Shown here: piece by piece, positions 10,944 through 22,269 of the stretch
Layout of the letters: each line of letters begins with the position of its first letter
Position numbering within the stretch: position 1 is the stretch's first letter
Source of the DNA: Heterodera schachtii
Taxonomy: Eukaryota > Nematoda > Chromadorea > Rhabditida > Heteroderidae
Length of the DNA stretch: 64,000 bases
Assembly: GCA_023374025.1 (NCBI GenBank)
Contig: SIJG01000024.1
Location: 1,151,446-1,215,445 of the forward strand
Direction: 5' to 3'
The notes under the pieces: model-generated
Databases searched by the model: none
What the model was told of the DNA's origin: nothing
The model's input: only the letters and a program-made list of their open reading frames with translations
Program-made: the position numbers and the translations under genes

Positions 10944-12290
10944 ATGGCACCGCCCGTTGAAAAAAAAAAATTAAATTTTTCCTCCGCCGACCATTGCTTA
11001 ATTTCTCCTGCCAAAATTGGTGAAAATCAGCAGCAATCGTTGGGTTCATTTGTGACGGCATTTGGAGGACGGCGAATTGTTCGATTGGCCACGAAAAAGA
11101 AAAATCGAACTTTGAGGAAAATGTGAGCCAAATTTAACAATTCCATGGCATATGCAATCAGCCTTTAATCTGCATTTTAGCTGGATTTGTCCTGATGTTT
11201 GGATGGACATTCTCCCGTTTTTTGATCGTCCTCAACTTGGCCTCAAATTGGCACTGATTTCGCCTCGTTTCGATGTTTTAGTGGACAAACATTTCGATGA
11301 CCAATCAGAATTGACAATTTGGAGACATATCATAATTCACAAGGACAATGGACCAGAAGCTAAACTATCTGTACGGATTGGTTACAAATTTGCGAAACAA
11401 TTTCCATTGCCCGCCCGTCCGTTGGCCAACAAAATTCGCTTTAATTACCTTACAATTCAGTAATTCAAAGCATTGTTAAGTGATAAAAAAAATTTGATTC
11501 AGGTACATTGATCACTCTGTGCTCGCATTTCTCCGCTCCAATCAGCAAATTTTCGCCCGAGGCACCAATTTGCTATTGTATTTGTATTCAACCAAAATTT
11601 GTGCCAACACAATTTGGGATGTTTTTGTCCGCCAAATTTGGCCTTTTTTTGTAACGAACATTCGCTGCTTGTACTTTCCCAATGGTGATTATCTGAACAA
11701 TTTGCGTCGTCTCATCTCACCAACAGTTCTCACCGATCTCAATCAGTTGAAATCAATCGAAGCCAATTTTCTGTTCCCGGATGGGATTGGTGATGGTTTT
11801 GATGGGCCAAATGAAACTGCTGACCAAGCCTTGGCCAAATGGTTGCACACTCAGACAAAAGATGGACAGCCGAGGCGATTGATTTACAAATATTTTCCTT
11901 ATCATCATACATTAAGAATAACAAAATGGGTCAACACCATCAAAGAGGTCGCCGCTTTTCCCGGATGATTACCAATCCCGTTCTCGACTGTTTAATACGG
12001 TCTTTAAATTAACCACTGTTTAGGCATTTCTCCGCGCCACTGTTTCTGCCAATTACATTGTGCTAATTTGTCTCACCGCATCGTCGCCAATGGCACAGTT
12101 TGAGTTGGTGAACGAACGGACCAGTGAACGGCTGACACTAATGAAGGACGAAGGCATTTACGAATATCTTGTTCATTGGCTGTTGAAGCGATGCCCAATT
12201 ATTGGGGAGACGGCGACGGCTAATTGGAAAGATGAAAAATCAAACAATTTAAACAATGTGTCTACTTCAACATTACTAGAAGTGCCCTGA
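10944..12290 (+). CDS. F-box-like protein, complete four-exon gene
   Basis: The exons are 10,944-11,122, 11,181-11,459, 11,503-11,947 and 12,024-12,290. They join in phase through GT-AG introns to give about 389 residues. Exon 1 (MAPPVEKKK...) is a basic N-terminal tail with FGGRRIVRLATKKK. Exon 2 holds the F-box-like core (CPDVWMDILPFFDRPQLGL). Exon 3 has YIDHSVLAFLRSNQQIFARG, IWDVFVRQIWP and the KWLHTQTKDGQPRR motif. Exon 4 has MAQFELVNERTSERLTL and RCPIIGETA. Its paralogue at 57,954-59,307 matches exon for exon. A two-base change near the end shifts the last ~10 residues, and the stop comes from an inserted ~105-base stretch. Membership of an SCF-type adaptor family is inferred from the motif. 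Confidence 0.85.
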
Positions 12291-12907
12291 CCGCAAAGCA
12301 TATCGGCAGGGGGTAATTACTAACAAATGAGGCTTATGCCCCCCCCCCCCTGCATTTCTTGACAAATTTGTTTTAAAAAATCATGAAAGTATTTGAGGCT
12401 TTTCATGATACTCTCTGTATTTGGTCAATTCTGAACACAAATACGACAAAATGTTGGACAAACATCAAATGTGAAATGAAATTTAAAATTTAATTTCCCA
12501 CTTTTCGTTCGACTTGGTTAGAATTCCCGGAATTTGCCTAAGTGCATGTCATATTTATTCACGACCTTTAAACTTCCGGAAACCTATTCTACTAAACTTT
12601 TTAAAATGTATTTGTCAAAAAAATTGTCGTATCACTATGTATATCGAATCAGAGTTTAAGACAGGATTCTAATGCGGAAGTCTCCGGGCTATTCCCTAAA
12701 TCTCTGGCCGGTTTTTTTCAAAAACATTTGGCTTTGTAAAGTCCATTTTCTCCATCAACAGAAGGGGGTCAAAGCAACGAAAAGGTCGTCTGATGAGTCA
12801 CGGGCTGATTGATTAGCGGGAGAAATGAATTAATTGGAAAATATGATTGGACTGACTGCGCGACTTTTTGTTCGAATTATTATGGGCCAGGGATAAAACG
12901 CGGAATT
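12291..12907. other. Downstream region of F-box gene
   Basis: No gene. Bases 12,291-12,395, which include a run of C, are absent from the paralogous block. The remainder is duplicated at 59,308-59,547 and 60,618-60,890. The site where the partner carries a TA-flanked palindrome is uninterrupted here, near 12,637. Confidence 0.5.
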
Positions 12908-12912
12908 AATTC

Positions 12913-13214
12913 TGTTCGGGTGATGACCCCGAGAGAGACTTTTAATTATTTTATTTATGTAATTTCCCTCTCTCTGTCTCCCGCACTATTTCTCTCATTT
13001 AATTGTGTCTGCACTCCCTTTGTGAGGTCAGACACACCTTTCCTCCCCCATATTTTGACCCCCGCTCATTTCCAATGTTCATTCTGTTTTTCTTGTTGTA
13101 TTCCCACATTTTCCTCCGATTGTCCTCCGCACCAAATATTTATTTATTTGTTTTCCAATAAATACATTGATTATTTATTGGACTGTTTTAAGCTCGGTTA
13201 GGTAAGACCGAACA
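12913..13214 (+). repeat. 5' LTR, 302 bp
   Basis: Starts TGTTCGGGTGATGACC and ends GGTAAGACCGAACA, with inverted TGTTCGG / CCGAACA termini. It contains an 'aataaa' hexamer near 13,157 that could act in 3' end formation. Compared with the 3' LTR it has one extra T in each of three T runs (near 13,090, 13,110 and 13,150) and no other difference that I can see. Confidence 0.93.
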
Positions 13215-13215
13215 A

Positions 13216-13232
13216 TTGGCGACGCCCCTCTT
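13216..13232 (+). other. Putative primer-binding site
   Basis: TTGGCGACGCCCCTC directly follows the LTR, where a tRNA 3' end would pair to prime reverse transcription. The TGGCGAC opening is typical, but I could not identify the tRNA. Confidence 0.55.
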
Positions 13233-13500
13233 CAACTCAAGCCGGGTTGGCTGAGCATCATCGTCTAAAGCCGAGTCGGCAATCAACAATTTTGAAATTC
13301 TAAGGCCGAGTTGGCCATCATCGAATTTCATAAGCCGAGTCGGCAATCACCAAATTTTGAAATTCTAAAGCCGGGTTGGCTATCATCGAATTTCACAAAG
13401 CCGGGCTGGCAATTCGTCAAACAGCAGTAAAGCAAAACTGCGAAATTCATCAAAGCCGAGTTGGCATTCGTCATAAATTGTTGAAAGCGAAAACAACTCA
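13233..13500 (+). repeat. Leader repeats between primer site and gag
   Basis: Six or so imperfect units, each with 'aagccgagtcggcaatcatc' (variants gggttggc, gccatcatcg) followed by 'gaatttca', cover the untranslated leader. Unit spacing is about 40-55 bases. Each core is a small inverted repeat (gccga/tcggc), so the leader RNA could form a row of short hairpins, perhaps related to packaging or translation. That role is inference. Confidence 0.7.
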
Positions 13501-13502
13501 AA

Positions 13503-16500
13503 ATGGCTGCGAACATCGACCAATTGGTGAGACTGATGACACAGCAACAGCAACAATTTGAGGACCAACAGAGATTGGTGCAGCAGCAGTCGCAACAAAT
13601 TGCGCAGTTGCTAGCGAACCAAAATGCTGCAAACATCGCAGTTGGTCAACCAAATCCGCCGAATACGGTCGTCATCCCTTCGCTGCCGGACATTTCGCTA
13701 TTCGAAGCATGTGATGAGAAGAGTCGTGTGAGCGAATGGCTCGACCGATTCAAATTCGCCCTCGACTGTGCCGCTCCAACTAGCAAGCTGATGGAATTAA
13801 GGTTAAGTCGCTGATGAACAAGCTGAGCGAGATGGCTTTTAGCGAATACAGCCGCTCAATTCTGCCAGCTTCAGTCACCGATTTCGACTTTTCAACGACA
13901 TTGCAAAAATTGGAGAAGCTTTTTGCCAAACCCCAATCCATCTTCATCGACAGGTATGAATGCCTGAAAGCGGTGAGGGGAGATGGCGAGGACTTCCGGC
14001 ACTTCATCAATCGGCACAAAAAGCTGCTGAACGACTTCAAATTCGACGATTTGAAGAAAGAGCAATTTTACTCGTTAATGCTCTTGACGGCACTCAAATC
14101 GCCGAGCGACGCAGCACTGAGGCAACGGATTTTGGCGAAATTGGCAACGGATGGACAAAATGTGACGTATGACGGAATCGTGGAAGATTTAATCAACTTC
14201 CAATCAACGATTGCGGAGGCTCGAGCGATCGAAACGCCGATCAGCTCTCGGAATGTAAATGCTGTCCATCAAAAGGGCAAGCAAAACTTCCTGCCGAAGA
14301 ACAAATTCCCCAAAAGTGGACAAACCACAACGGCGAACAAAGGTTGTTGGCGATGCGGAGAATGTGACCATCCGCCATTCAACTGCCGATTCAAATTGAC
14401 AAAGTGTCCGAAATGTGGTACCAATGGTCACTTGGGAAAGAAGTGTGAAAGTGTTCAGGCATGGAAGAAACAACAAAGTGCAAAGATGTTGGGAAACAAG
14501 AAAATCGGACATTTGAGGATCGGAATGACCTCATGTTCGATCAATGCACTTTCGTTGATGCAGATCAAAATTCTGCTGAACCAACAAAACGTCCAATTCT
14601 ACCTCGACACGGGATCGGACATCGACGTGATTGATGAATTGACTTATGCCGAGATTGGCAAGCCACCGATCAAACCGTGCAACGAAATTGGGAAGACCTT
14701 TGATGGAAAAGAAGTTCCATTCATTGGAAAAGGTATTGGCATATTCAAATTCGGCGAGATTGAAGTGAAGCGCCCATTTTACGTGGCAAAAGCTGGCTCA
14801 CTTAATCTGCTGAGTTGCCAAACCATGGACAAATTTGGTTTGTTGGACGAAATGAAGCTGAAGATCAGCAACGTGGCAGTAAACTTGTGCAACGCCGGCC
14901 GCCCAAAGGGAGAGAAAATTATCCCCAGTGGCACAAAACAAATGGCCGGCACAGAAGCCAAAATTGAGGCATTGAAAAGGGCCTTTCCCGAAGTCGTTAA
15001 AGACGGGTTAGGACTCTGCACAAAGGAGAAGGCACGACTGTCGTTGAAAGAAGACGCCGCACCCATTTTTCGAAAGGCACGTCCTGTGCCATACAACTCT
15101 TTGGAAGTTGTCGAAAAAGAATTGGGCCGATTGGAAAAGATGGGCGTGATCAGCAAAGTCGACCATTTGAACTGGGCAGCGCCTATTCTGATTGTGAAAA
15201 AGGCCGACGGCTCAGCGCGACTTTGCATCGACTATTCAACTGGTCTTAATGATGCGCTTCTCGACTGCCAACACCCGCTCCCAGTTCCTGAGGATATTTT
15301 TGCCACCCTGAATGGAGGTAAAATCTTTTCCCAGATTGATCTGAGGGACGCGTATTTGCAAATCGAATTGGACGAAGGAATCCAAAGATTTGTGCGGATT
15401 GGCCACACACAAAGGGAACTACCGAATGGAACGGTTGCCCTTCGGTGTAAAGTCGGCACCAAGCATATTCCAATCAATTATGGATAAAATGCTGGCCGGA
15501 CTAAGCTTCGCCACCGCTTATTTGGACGACATAATCGTTGTCAGTACAACGACTGAACAACACGTCCAACATTTGGAAGAAGTCTTTTCACGAATCCAAG
15601 CCTACGGATTCCGAGTGAAACTGGAAAAATCGACCTTCTTCCGAGACCAAATCAAATATTTGGGTCAAATTATCGATCGGAATGGACGCCGACCGGACCC
15701 AGCAAAAATTCATGCAATTGTCCAAATGCCGGCTCCAAAAGACATTTCGTCACTTCGATCATTCCTCGGCATGGTAAACCATTACCAACAGTTCGTCAAG
15801 AACATGCGCTTCACGCGGAAGCCTTTGGACGACATGCTGAAGGATGACGTTGAATGGAAGTGGACGGAAGAACGACAAAAAGCATTCCAAAAATTGAAGG
15901 AAGTGCTTACATCGGAACTGCTCCTCACCCATTATGATCCTAAATTGGACATAATTGTGGCAGCCGATGCGTCGGAACTCGGAATTGGGGCCGTCATCTC
16001 CCACAAATTTCCGAACGGACAAAGCAAAGCAATTGCACATGCCTCAAGGTCGCTCACTCCAGCAGAGAAAAATTACTCTCAAATTGAAAAGGAGGGCCTG
16101 GCATTGATTTTTGCGGTACAAAAGTTCCACAAAATGATCTACGGCAGACACTTCACATTGCAAACTGATCACAAACCGCTGATCAGTATCTTCGGAAGCA
16201 AGAAAGGCATACGGCAGTGCAGCGCAAATCGGCTGCTTCGCTGGTCACTTACTTTGCTGGCCTACGACTTCGACATTGAATATGTCAATACCAACGAGTT
16301 TGGTCAAGCCGACGCACTGTCTCGCCTGATTGCCAAAGAATTTGAATGTGATGATGAACGAGTGATCGCCGCGTGTAACATCGACGAGGATCTTGGAACT
16401 GTTTTGGATATGGCAAAGCAAATTCTGCCAATCAAATTTGAAAATTTGGTCTCTGAGTCCGAAAAGGACAAAACAATTCAAAGCGTTATGAACTTCGTCA

Positions 16501-17768
16501 GAGACGGTTGGCCTGATGAACGCAAGTGGACGCCACAATCAGAAGAGATTGAGCTTTTCGGCAGAAGAAAAGCCGATCTGACAATTCTGAAGGAATGTCT
16601 GATGTATGGCGAACGAATTGTGATCCCTGAAAAATTCCGGACCAAAATTTTGACAATGCTACACAAGGGCCATCCTGGAATTAAAAGGATGAAACAACTC
16701 GCCCGGCAGTATGTCTTTTGGCCGAAATTAGATCAACAAATCGAGGAATTCGTCAAGAATTGTGCACCGTGTCAATTGGCCGCAAAGGCACCGACAAAAA
16801 CGGATTTGCACTCATGGCCAAAATCAACGCGGCCATGGCAACGAATTCATGCCGATTATGCGGGCCCTTTCTTTGGAAAAGAATTTCTGATTGTTGTGGA
16901 CTCATATTCGAAGTACCCGGAGGTATTCGAAATGACCACAAAATCAGCGGCCGCAACAATCGAACGACTACGGTATCTGTTCACACGACACGGTATACCT
17001 GAAACACTGGTAACCGACAACGGAACGCAGTTCGCCGCCAGTGAATTCGCAAAATTCACAGAAGCAAATGGAATTGCTCACCTATTTTCCGCTCCGTACA
17101 ACCCAATGTCCAATGGACAAGCGGAACGGTTCGTGGACACTTTTAAGAGAGCATTTCGAAAAATAAAAGGGGAGGGAGTGCCGAATAAGGAAATTATCAA
17201 CACTTTCCTGGTCACTTACCGCACGACACCGAACGATTCGCTGCCGGATGCAAAATCCCCCGCCGAAATGCTCCTTGGCCGAAAACCGCGCACCACGATT
17301 GATCTCCTGATGCCGCCTCTTCCGCAGCCAACGGAGAGAGACACCAAAATGGAGCAACACTTCAATCGCCGGTTTGGCACCCGACCACAAAAATTTGTGT
17401 CAAATAAGCCAGTTTGGGCTAGACACCGACTCTCGCAGAATTGGAGAGCTGGAACAATTTGTGAATGCACCGGAGTCATCTACACGGTCAAATTCCCCGA
17501 CGGTTCGACAAATCGCTTCCACGCAAATCAATTGAGAAACCGGGAAAACACCGAAAATGGCCACGAACCATTGGCAATTTTAAATGAGGCATTCCATCTG
17601 CCGATCACCGCACCGAACGTTGGAATTGTAGGGCAGGACCTTGAGCCAAGGCCTGACCCGATCAACGATGATCACCAGGACGAGATCGAACTTGAGCAGG
17701 CCCGTCGAAGCCCGACACCGCCGCAACAAAGTGCCGCGCCGGAGTGGACGGAACCGCCGAGCCCCTGA
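13503..17768 (+). pseudogene. gag-pol polyprotein gene, two frameshifts
   Basis: gag opens with a glutamine-rich stretch (about residues 14-45), followed by a capsid-like region. Two C-rich zinc knuckles lie around 14,345-14,450 (CWRCGECDHPPFNC and CPKCGTNGHLGKKC). Protease shows FYLDTGSDIDVID. Reverse transcriptase shows RLCIDYS, IDLRDAYLQ and YLDDIIV. RNase H shows AADASELGIGA and QTDHKPL. Integrase shows an HH-CC finger (HKGHPG ... CAPCQ) and DDE residues (HADYAG, TDNGTQF, NGQAERF). One-base frame changes near 13,800 and near 15,390 split the frame into three. All domains are otherwise intact, and no other stops appear. Whether the shifts are real or sequencing errors is unclear. Confidence 0.9.
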
Positions 17769-17795
17769 TCGGTACTCGCCCGGATGAGCCCAATC

Positions 17796-17806
17796 AAAAG
17801 GGGAGG
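17796..17806 (+). other. Polypurine tract
   Basis: AAAAGGGGAGG immediately precedes the 3' LTR, the usual primer position for plus-strand synthesis. Confidence 0.75.
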
Positions 17807-18105
17807 TGTTCGGGTGATGACCCCGAGAGAGACTTTTAATTATTTTATTTATGTAATTTCCCTCTCTCTGTCTCCCGCACTATTTCTCTCATTTAATTGT
17901 GTCTGCACTCCCTTTGTGAGGTCAGACACACCTTTCCTCCCCCATATTTTGACCCCCGCTCATTTCCAATGTTCATTCTGTTTTCTTGTTGTATTCCCAC
18001 ATTTCCTCCGATTGTCCTCCGCACCAAATATTTATTTATTTGTTTCCAATAAATACATTGATTATTTATTGGACTGTTTTAAGCTCGGTTAGGTAAGACC
18101 GAACA
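17807..18105 (+). repeat. 3' LTR, 299 bp
   Basis: Same termini as the 5' LTR and the same sequence apart from three missing T residues in T runs. It is followed by the target repeat AATTC. Confidence 0.93.
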
Positions 18106-18110
18106 AATTC

Positions 18111-18373
18111 CGATAGGAGCCTATTTAATTGATCCTCTAAAAGCTAATATTTTTTTCTTGATAAAAAATTTTGGTTTAAAAATTGTCCTTATTCGAAAAA
18201 AACTTTAAAATATTTAATAAATCATTTATAATTGAAAGATAATCAAAATTAAGTTTTTGATTAAGTTTTATTAATTAACTACACATTTTTGTGTGTTTTT
18301 TTAAATATTTTTTAAACTTTAAATGACATCATTTTTTTTTCATTTTCACCGTAATATGGCGGCACTCACTTAC
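18111..18373. other. Intergenic, AT-rich
   Basis: Nothing recognised between the retrotransposon and the exon fragment on the minus strand. Confidence 0.4.
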
Positions 18374-18697
18374 TTATTGCAAATATTTTGAACGCATATT
18401 CGTACAAAATGTCCAAATCCCTGCGGTATTTTTCACATTTGTCCCTCTCCTTTTGCTCTCCCCCAATTTCTTTGTCCATTTTGGCACATTGCCAACTTTG
18501 TCTCATCAAATACAAAATGCCAAAATGAGTTCCCAACAATTCCATCAAATTTTCTCTTCGCTCCTCAAAAATTCCATCAAGAATGTCATAATCGAAGATG
18601 ACTTGTCCAAATTGTTGCACATTTTGCAATTTGTCACAAAATTGCTCAAATTTTGTGCACCCCTTGAAAATTCTATAAATAACTGCTGCTCTGAGGT
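18374..18697 (-). CDS. Single exon of an unrecognised family, paralogue of 20,527-21,238
   Basis: An open stretch of 108 codons lies between a clean acceptor (tttttag) and a GTAAGT donor. It encodes LYLMRQSWQCAKM and later KCEKYRRDLDILYEYAFK. The gene at 20,527-21,238 has HLMRERWHCAKI and KCQKFRAYFDILYEYLF at the same spacing, so the two are paralogues. No exon with a start codon or signal peptide was found upstream; the hAT-like element at 18,762-20,135 lies immediately upstream in the direction of transcription and may have separated them. It may be a remnant or one exon of a live gene. Function unknown. Confidence 0.5.
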
Positions 18698-18761
18698 CTA
18701 AAAATAATTTATGTTTAAACCCCCCAAAAATGTTTGCGTTGAAGCAGGGCTGCGTGCCTAC

Positions 18762-20135
18762 TAGGGATGTGCGAGAGTCTCGGTTCCCGACTCGGGAAAT
18801 TTGTCGGGTTTTTCGCTTCCCGGTCTCGGTTCCCGGTCTCGGGTTTTTAGTCTCGGAAAACGAGAAATTTTTACACTGTTAAGGAGATGACCCTTTCGGG
18901 GAGTGGGTCGCCGGTAAAGGGAGAAACGAGGAAAAATTATTGAAATTTTTAATAAATTTTCTTAACAAAACTCTTTAAAAATCCCAAAAAAAAATTTCCG
19001 GCGCGCCTATCGGCGCCGCCGGCCCATAAATTCCCCTAAGATGTCAAAATTTGAATATAAAATTGCCCATTTTTCAGTGAAATCCGAAGAAAAATATTCA
19101 AAAAATTCCGTTTTTTCTAATGCGGCGCCTATCGCGGTAAGGGGTGAACTCCGTCTAGCCAATTCCATCTCAGCAAATCTTTTTTTGTTGATAAAATCAG
19201 CAAAATAGTTATCATTCAACTTAAATTTTTCAATAAAAAATGGCCTTTTTGTCTTCAATTTGTTACATATTAAATCTCACAAAAAATCCAATTTTTTACC
19301 GCTGGCGCCTGTCGGCGCTGCCGGTGAATTTTCTTAAAAACTGGCTTAAAAACAAAAAATTGGTCAATTTTAGACAAAATCTGTTAACAAATCACTTAAA
19401 TTGCCAAAAAAAAAATTTTCCCGGCGGCGCCTACGGCACCATCCTTCCGCAAAAGAATTAAGGAAAAAGAGCACCGCAAAAAAGCGGTTTTGAAAAGCAA
19501 AAAATTCGTTAAATTCGGTGTTGAAAGTCCCTCGCAAAATTGGCCGATTGGCCGCTGACCCCCCCCCCCCCCCCCCCCCCCCAAGGGCGTAGGCAGGGCG
19601 CTGGGGAAGGGGCTGAGGCGGCTAAAGCCCCCGCCCCGAAATCCAAAAAAAAAGTAAAAATTTTCTGCAATTTTTTTAGAATTTTATGCAATTTCGTAAC
19701 AAATGGCATTAAAATTTGCAAAAATTTTCCGGTCGGCGCCTAACGGCACCACCGGACCCCCATTTTATTATATTTTCGAAAAATGAAGACCAAAATGGCA
19801 AAAAATAGTATTTTAGATTTCTCGGTTCTCGATTCCCGAGTCGAGAAATTTCTCGGGTTTTTGGGGTCTCGGTTCTCGTATCGTTTCCCGGGGTCATTTC
19901 TCGGTTCTCGTATCGTTTCCCGGGGTCATTTCTCGGTTCTCGTATCGTTTCCCGGGGTCATTTCTCGGTTCTCGTATCGTTTCCCGGGGTCATTTCTCGG
20001 TTCTCGTATCGTTTCCCTGGGTCATTTCTCGGTTCTCGTATCGTTTCCCTGGGTCATTTCTCGGTTCTCGTATCGTTTCTCGGGGTCATTTCTCGGTCTC
20101 GGTTCCCGGTAAAAATCACTTCTCGCACATCCCTA
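18762..20135. mobile_element. Non-autonomous hAT-like element, 1,374 bp, with iterated ends
   Basis: Inverted ends TAGGGATGTGCGAGA / TCTCGCACATCCCTA (one base of slack) are flanked by the 8-bp repeat GTGCCTAC (18,754-18,761 and 20,136-20,143). Both subterminal regions iterate 'tctcggttcccgg' words; the right one expands into a 32-bp minisatellite. The interior has five copies of the GC-rich hairpin, at 18,998, 19,121, 19,299, 19,421 and 19,729. There is no transposase. A truncated relative starts near 22,494. Confidence 0.85.
19871..20094 (+). repeat. 32-bp minisatellite, seven copies
   Basis: The unit 'ggttctcgtatcgtttcccg' plus 'gggtcatttctc' repeats at 19,871, 19,903, 19,935, 19,967, 19,999, 20,031 and 20,063. 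Minor variants are ccctggg in units 5-6 and tctcgggg in unit 7. It lies in the right subterminal zone of the hAT-like element. Confidence 0.9.
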
Positions 20136-20143
20136 GTGCCTAC

Positions 20144-20520
20144 GTACGGGCACCATCCGCAAGAAATCATTCTATTTGAGCAAAACTTTTGAACAATTCC
20201 GTAAAAAATAGAAATTTTTTAATTTTTAAAATAATTTTTATAGTTTTTTATTTTGAAGTCAATTAAAATATAAATGCTTTAGATAAAAATTTATAAAGTA
20301 TAAGTAATATGTAAAAATAGGCAACTTTTCCGAACAAAAATGGAATTGGTCTAAATTTTTTTAAAATCCGGTCGGTCCTTGGGCTGGGCCTGCTCCGGAA
20401 ATACTCGGCCGGACCGCCAAAACGCAGTTTCCCGGTGCCCCCGCCCCCCTTGTGGAAGTTACCAAATAAGCCTTTGACAGTTCAAATGCCCTTTTTCCCA
20501 GCCGTTTGAATTTAGTGAAG
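20144..20520. other. Intergenic
   Basis: AT-rich apart from a GC-rich patch at 20,365-20,450 ('ggtcggtccttgggctgggc'), which resembles the word-repeat ends of other elements. No gene seen. Confidence 0.4.
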
Positions 20521-20526
20521 TTGATG

Positions 20527-21238
20527 TCAGCATTTATTCACACTTTCATTTTTCCATTCAATTGCCATTTGCACAATTTCGTGTTCAAGCGGTGCTTTGG
20601 CATTATTATTCGCTCCATAATTCAATTTGGCCTCATTAAACAATTTCAGTTCGTAATTTCTCTCGAAAAGTCTGTCGAATTTGTACGTTAGCTTTTCGCC
20701 GTATTCGGCAACAAAAAAGAAGCCCCAAATGGTTGCCAAGCTCTTCGCCACCTCTGGCAGCGTGCAAAGAGTGTGAATTTTGTCAAAATAAAACGCGGGT
20801 CGTACGGTGGGCAATCCGGCGAACTCTCTGAACAAATATTCGTACAGAATGTCAAAATATGCGCGGAATTTTTGGCACTTTCTGCGCATCGCCCTCAAAT
20901 TGGGTCACTAATTTTGGCACAGTGCCAACGCTCTCTCATCAAATGAACAAGGCCAAGCTTATACTCTTGCCCCAAATGCTCCGTCATTTCAGTGTCTCTT
21001 AAGCCTTCCGCATATTCCGCCATTTGCTCATTGGTAAATCCTTCGGCAGCCAAAAATTGTCGAAAATTTACGGCCTTTTTGACCACGGCGAGCAACAAAA
21101 AGTCATCATCAAACTGTAAAAATGCTATTGTGAAATTGAATTTTATACACAACTCACCAATTCCTTTGCATTTGTTTGTTTTCCAAATAAAATGAGCAAA
21201 ATTATTGGGAAAAACATTTTAAAAATAAAATAATTCAT
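20527..21238 (-). CDS. Putative small secreted protein, unrecognised family
   Basis: The first exon starts at 21,238 (or an in-frame ATG at 21,217) and encodes a hydrophobic signal-like segment (MFFPIILLILFGKQTNAKEL). It ends at a GTGAGT donor. The next exon, after a short intron ending TTTACAG at about 21,115, reads FDDDFLLLAVVKKAVNFRQF to HLMRERWHCAKI. The last part ends at 20,527 (ILYEYLFREFAG ... EIVQMAIEWKNES). The frame changes by one base near 20,905, between CAKI and KCQKF; the paralogue at 18,374-18,697 reads straight through the equivalent position. So the gene is either slightly broken or mis-sequenced. Signal peptide plus no membrane segment suggests secretion. No function is known to me. 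Confidence 0.55.
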
Positions 21239-21239
21239 T

Positions 21240-22265
21240 GGACAAAAATGGAAATGGTGTAAATTTGCTAATGAAGCTTTAATAATAAACAATATTAGAT
21301 AAATATTTTAATGAAATTACGTGTATAAGGCTTACTTTTTTTAATCAATTTTAATTTTAAGGGGAGAAAATTTGGGTGAAAATATAAGTAAAAATATATC
21401 TTAAAGCTAAAATATGGAAAAATTTCGAATGAATCATATTAAAATTTTTGTTTTTCTTAAACCCCAAAAAAGAAAAACACCAAGTTTGAAAATAATATTT
21501 AATAAAAAATATTAATAACTTTTTATCAGAAATACAGTTTGTATTATTTTTAAAATTGCAAAAATAAATTAAAAAATTATTTGATATTTTTGATCGATTA
21601 ATTACATTTATTTATAGGCCATTAAAGAAACGGTTCACAAAAATGAAGCATAGTTTTTGTAGTTAATTAAATTGTATTCTCCACAAATTAAGAATAACTA
21701 TTTAAGGTAAAAAAAAAATTAACTTAAAGTATTGAATCACTTATGTAAGAATAAAATGCCCTTTGGTCAGTCGCATTGTGCCCTGCGGGTTGCGTTTTGA
21801 TCCAAGCGCTACGGCCGCGCTTTGATTGGTTGGAGGGTAGGCTTATTAAGAATGGAAGCCGAACCCTGTGGGGTTCAATTTTTCGGCGAAAAAGGTCGCA
21901 AAATGTGCATTTCCCCGCAGAAGGGAATCAAATGAATTTGAAGACAGAAATCAACCGAGCCCCAATCCCTTCTACAAAAAAAAGATGAGATTTTCTCTTC
22001 CCGAGCTGACTTAAACGAAAATACATAAGTGAGGAAAATGAGAATTAGCCGAGAATTCGTACCCTTACAAATCGATGGGGACGAGGAAAAGCACACGTGA
22101 AAAACATTCAGAAATAAATGAGAAAAAGTCCACCAAAATAGTAATGGTTAATAGCGAAAAAATGAAGAGGAAACAGAATGATTTTTGATTGATGAGAGAA
22201 GAGAGAATGAAGGAAATTAATCAGCAAAAATGAACGAAAAATCAATAAACTTTCATAGAAATTTT
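21240..22265. other. Intergenic, no gene recognised
   Basis: AT-rich. A less AT-rich patch at 21,760-22,000 holds a 70-codon open frame (21,776-21,988) without recognisable features. I do not call it. Confidence 0.4.
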
Positions 22266-22269
22266 TTGT

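Larger units (their letters stand above)
10191..12907. repeat. Right part of segmental duplication, copy 1
   Basis: Near-identical to 57,209-60,894 in the same orientation, including a complete F-box gene in each. Differences: about 105 extra bases here at 12,291-12,395 just after the F-box stop, and a 1,068-bp palindromic element present only in the partner at 59,548-60,615. Similarity continues to the retrotransposon insertion point and only about nine bases past it (18,106-18,114). Confidence 0.85.
12913..18105 (+). mobile_element. Ty3/Gypsy LTR retrotransposon, 5.2 kb
   Basis: The element has LTRs at both ends, a primer-binding-type sequence just inside the left LTR, a purine tract just before the right LTR, and gag-pol between. 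It is flanked by the 5-bp direct repeat AATTC (12,908-12,912 and 18,106-18,110). Order protease, reverse transcriptase, RNase H, integrase assigns it to Ty3/Gypsy (Metaviridae). The empty site survives in the paralogous block at 60,886-60,890. The LTRs differ only by three single-T length changes, so the insertion is recent. Confidence 0.95.

Noticed and set aside
13328..13636. Cysteine-rich minus-strand frame that could look like a metal-binding protein
   Set aside because: It is antisense to the glutamine-rich start of gag; CAG repeats read backward give Cys and Leu runs.
19540..19743. Proline-rich frame
   Set aside because: Created by a run of C and a hairpin-bearing transposon interior, with no domain.
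19783..20112. 109-codon frame with repeated RFSYRFPGSFLGSRI-type blocks
   Set aside because: It is the translation of the 32-bp minisatellite; 32 is not a multiple of three, so the same DNA is read in rotating frames.
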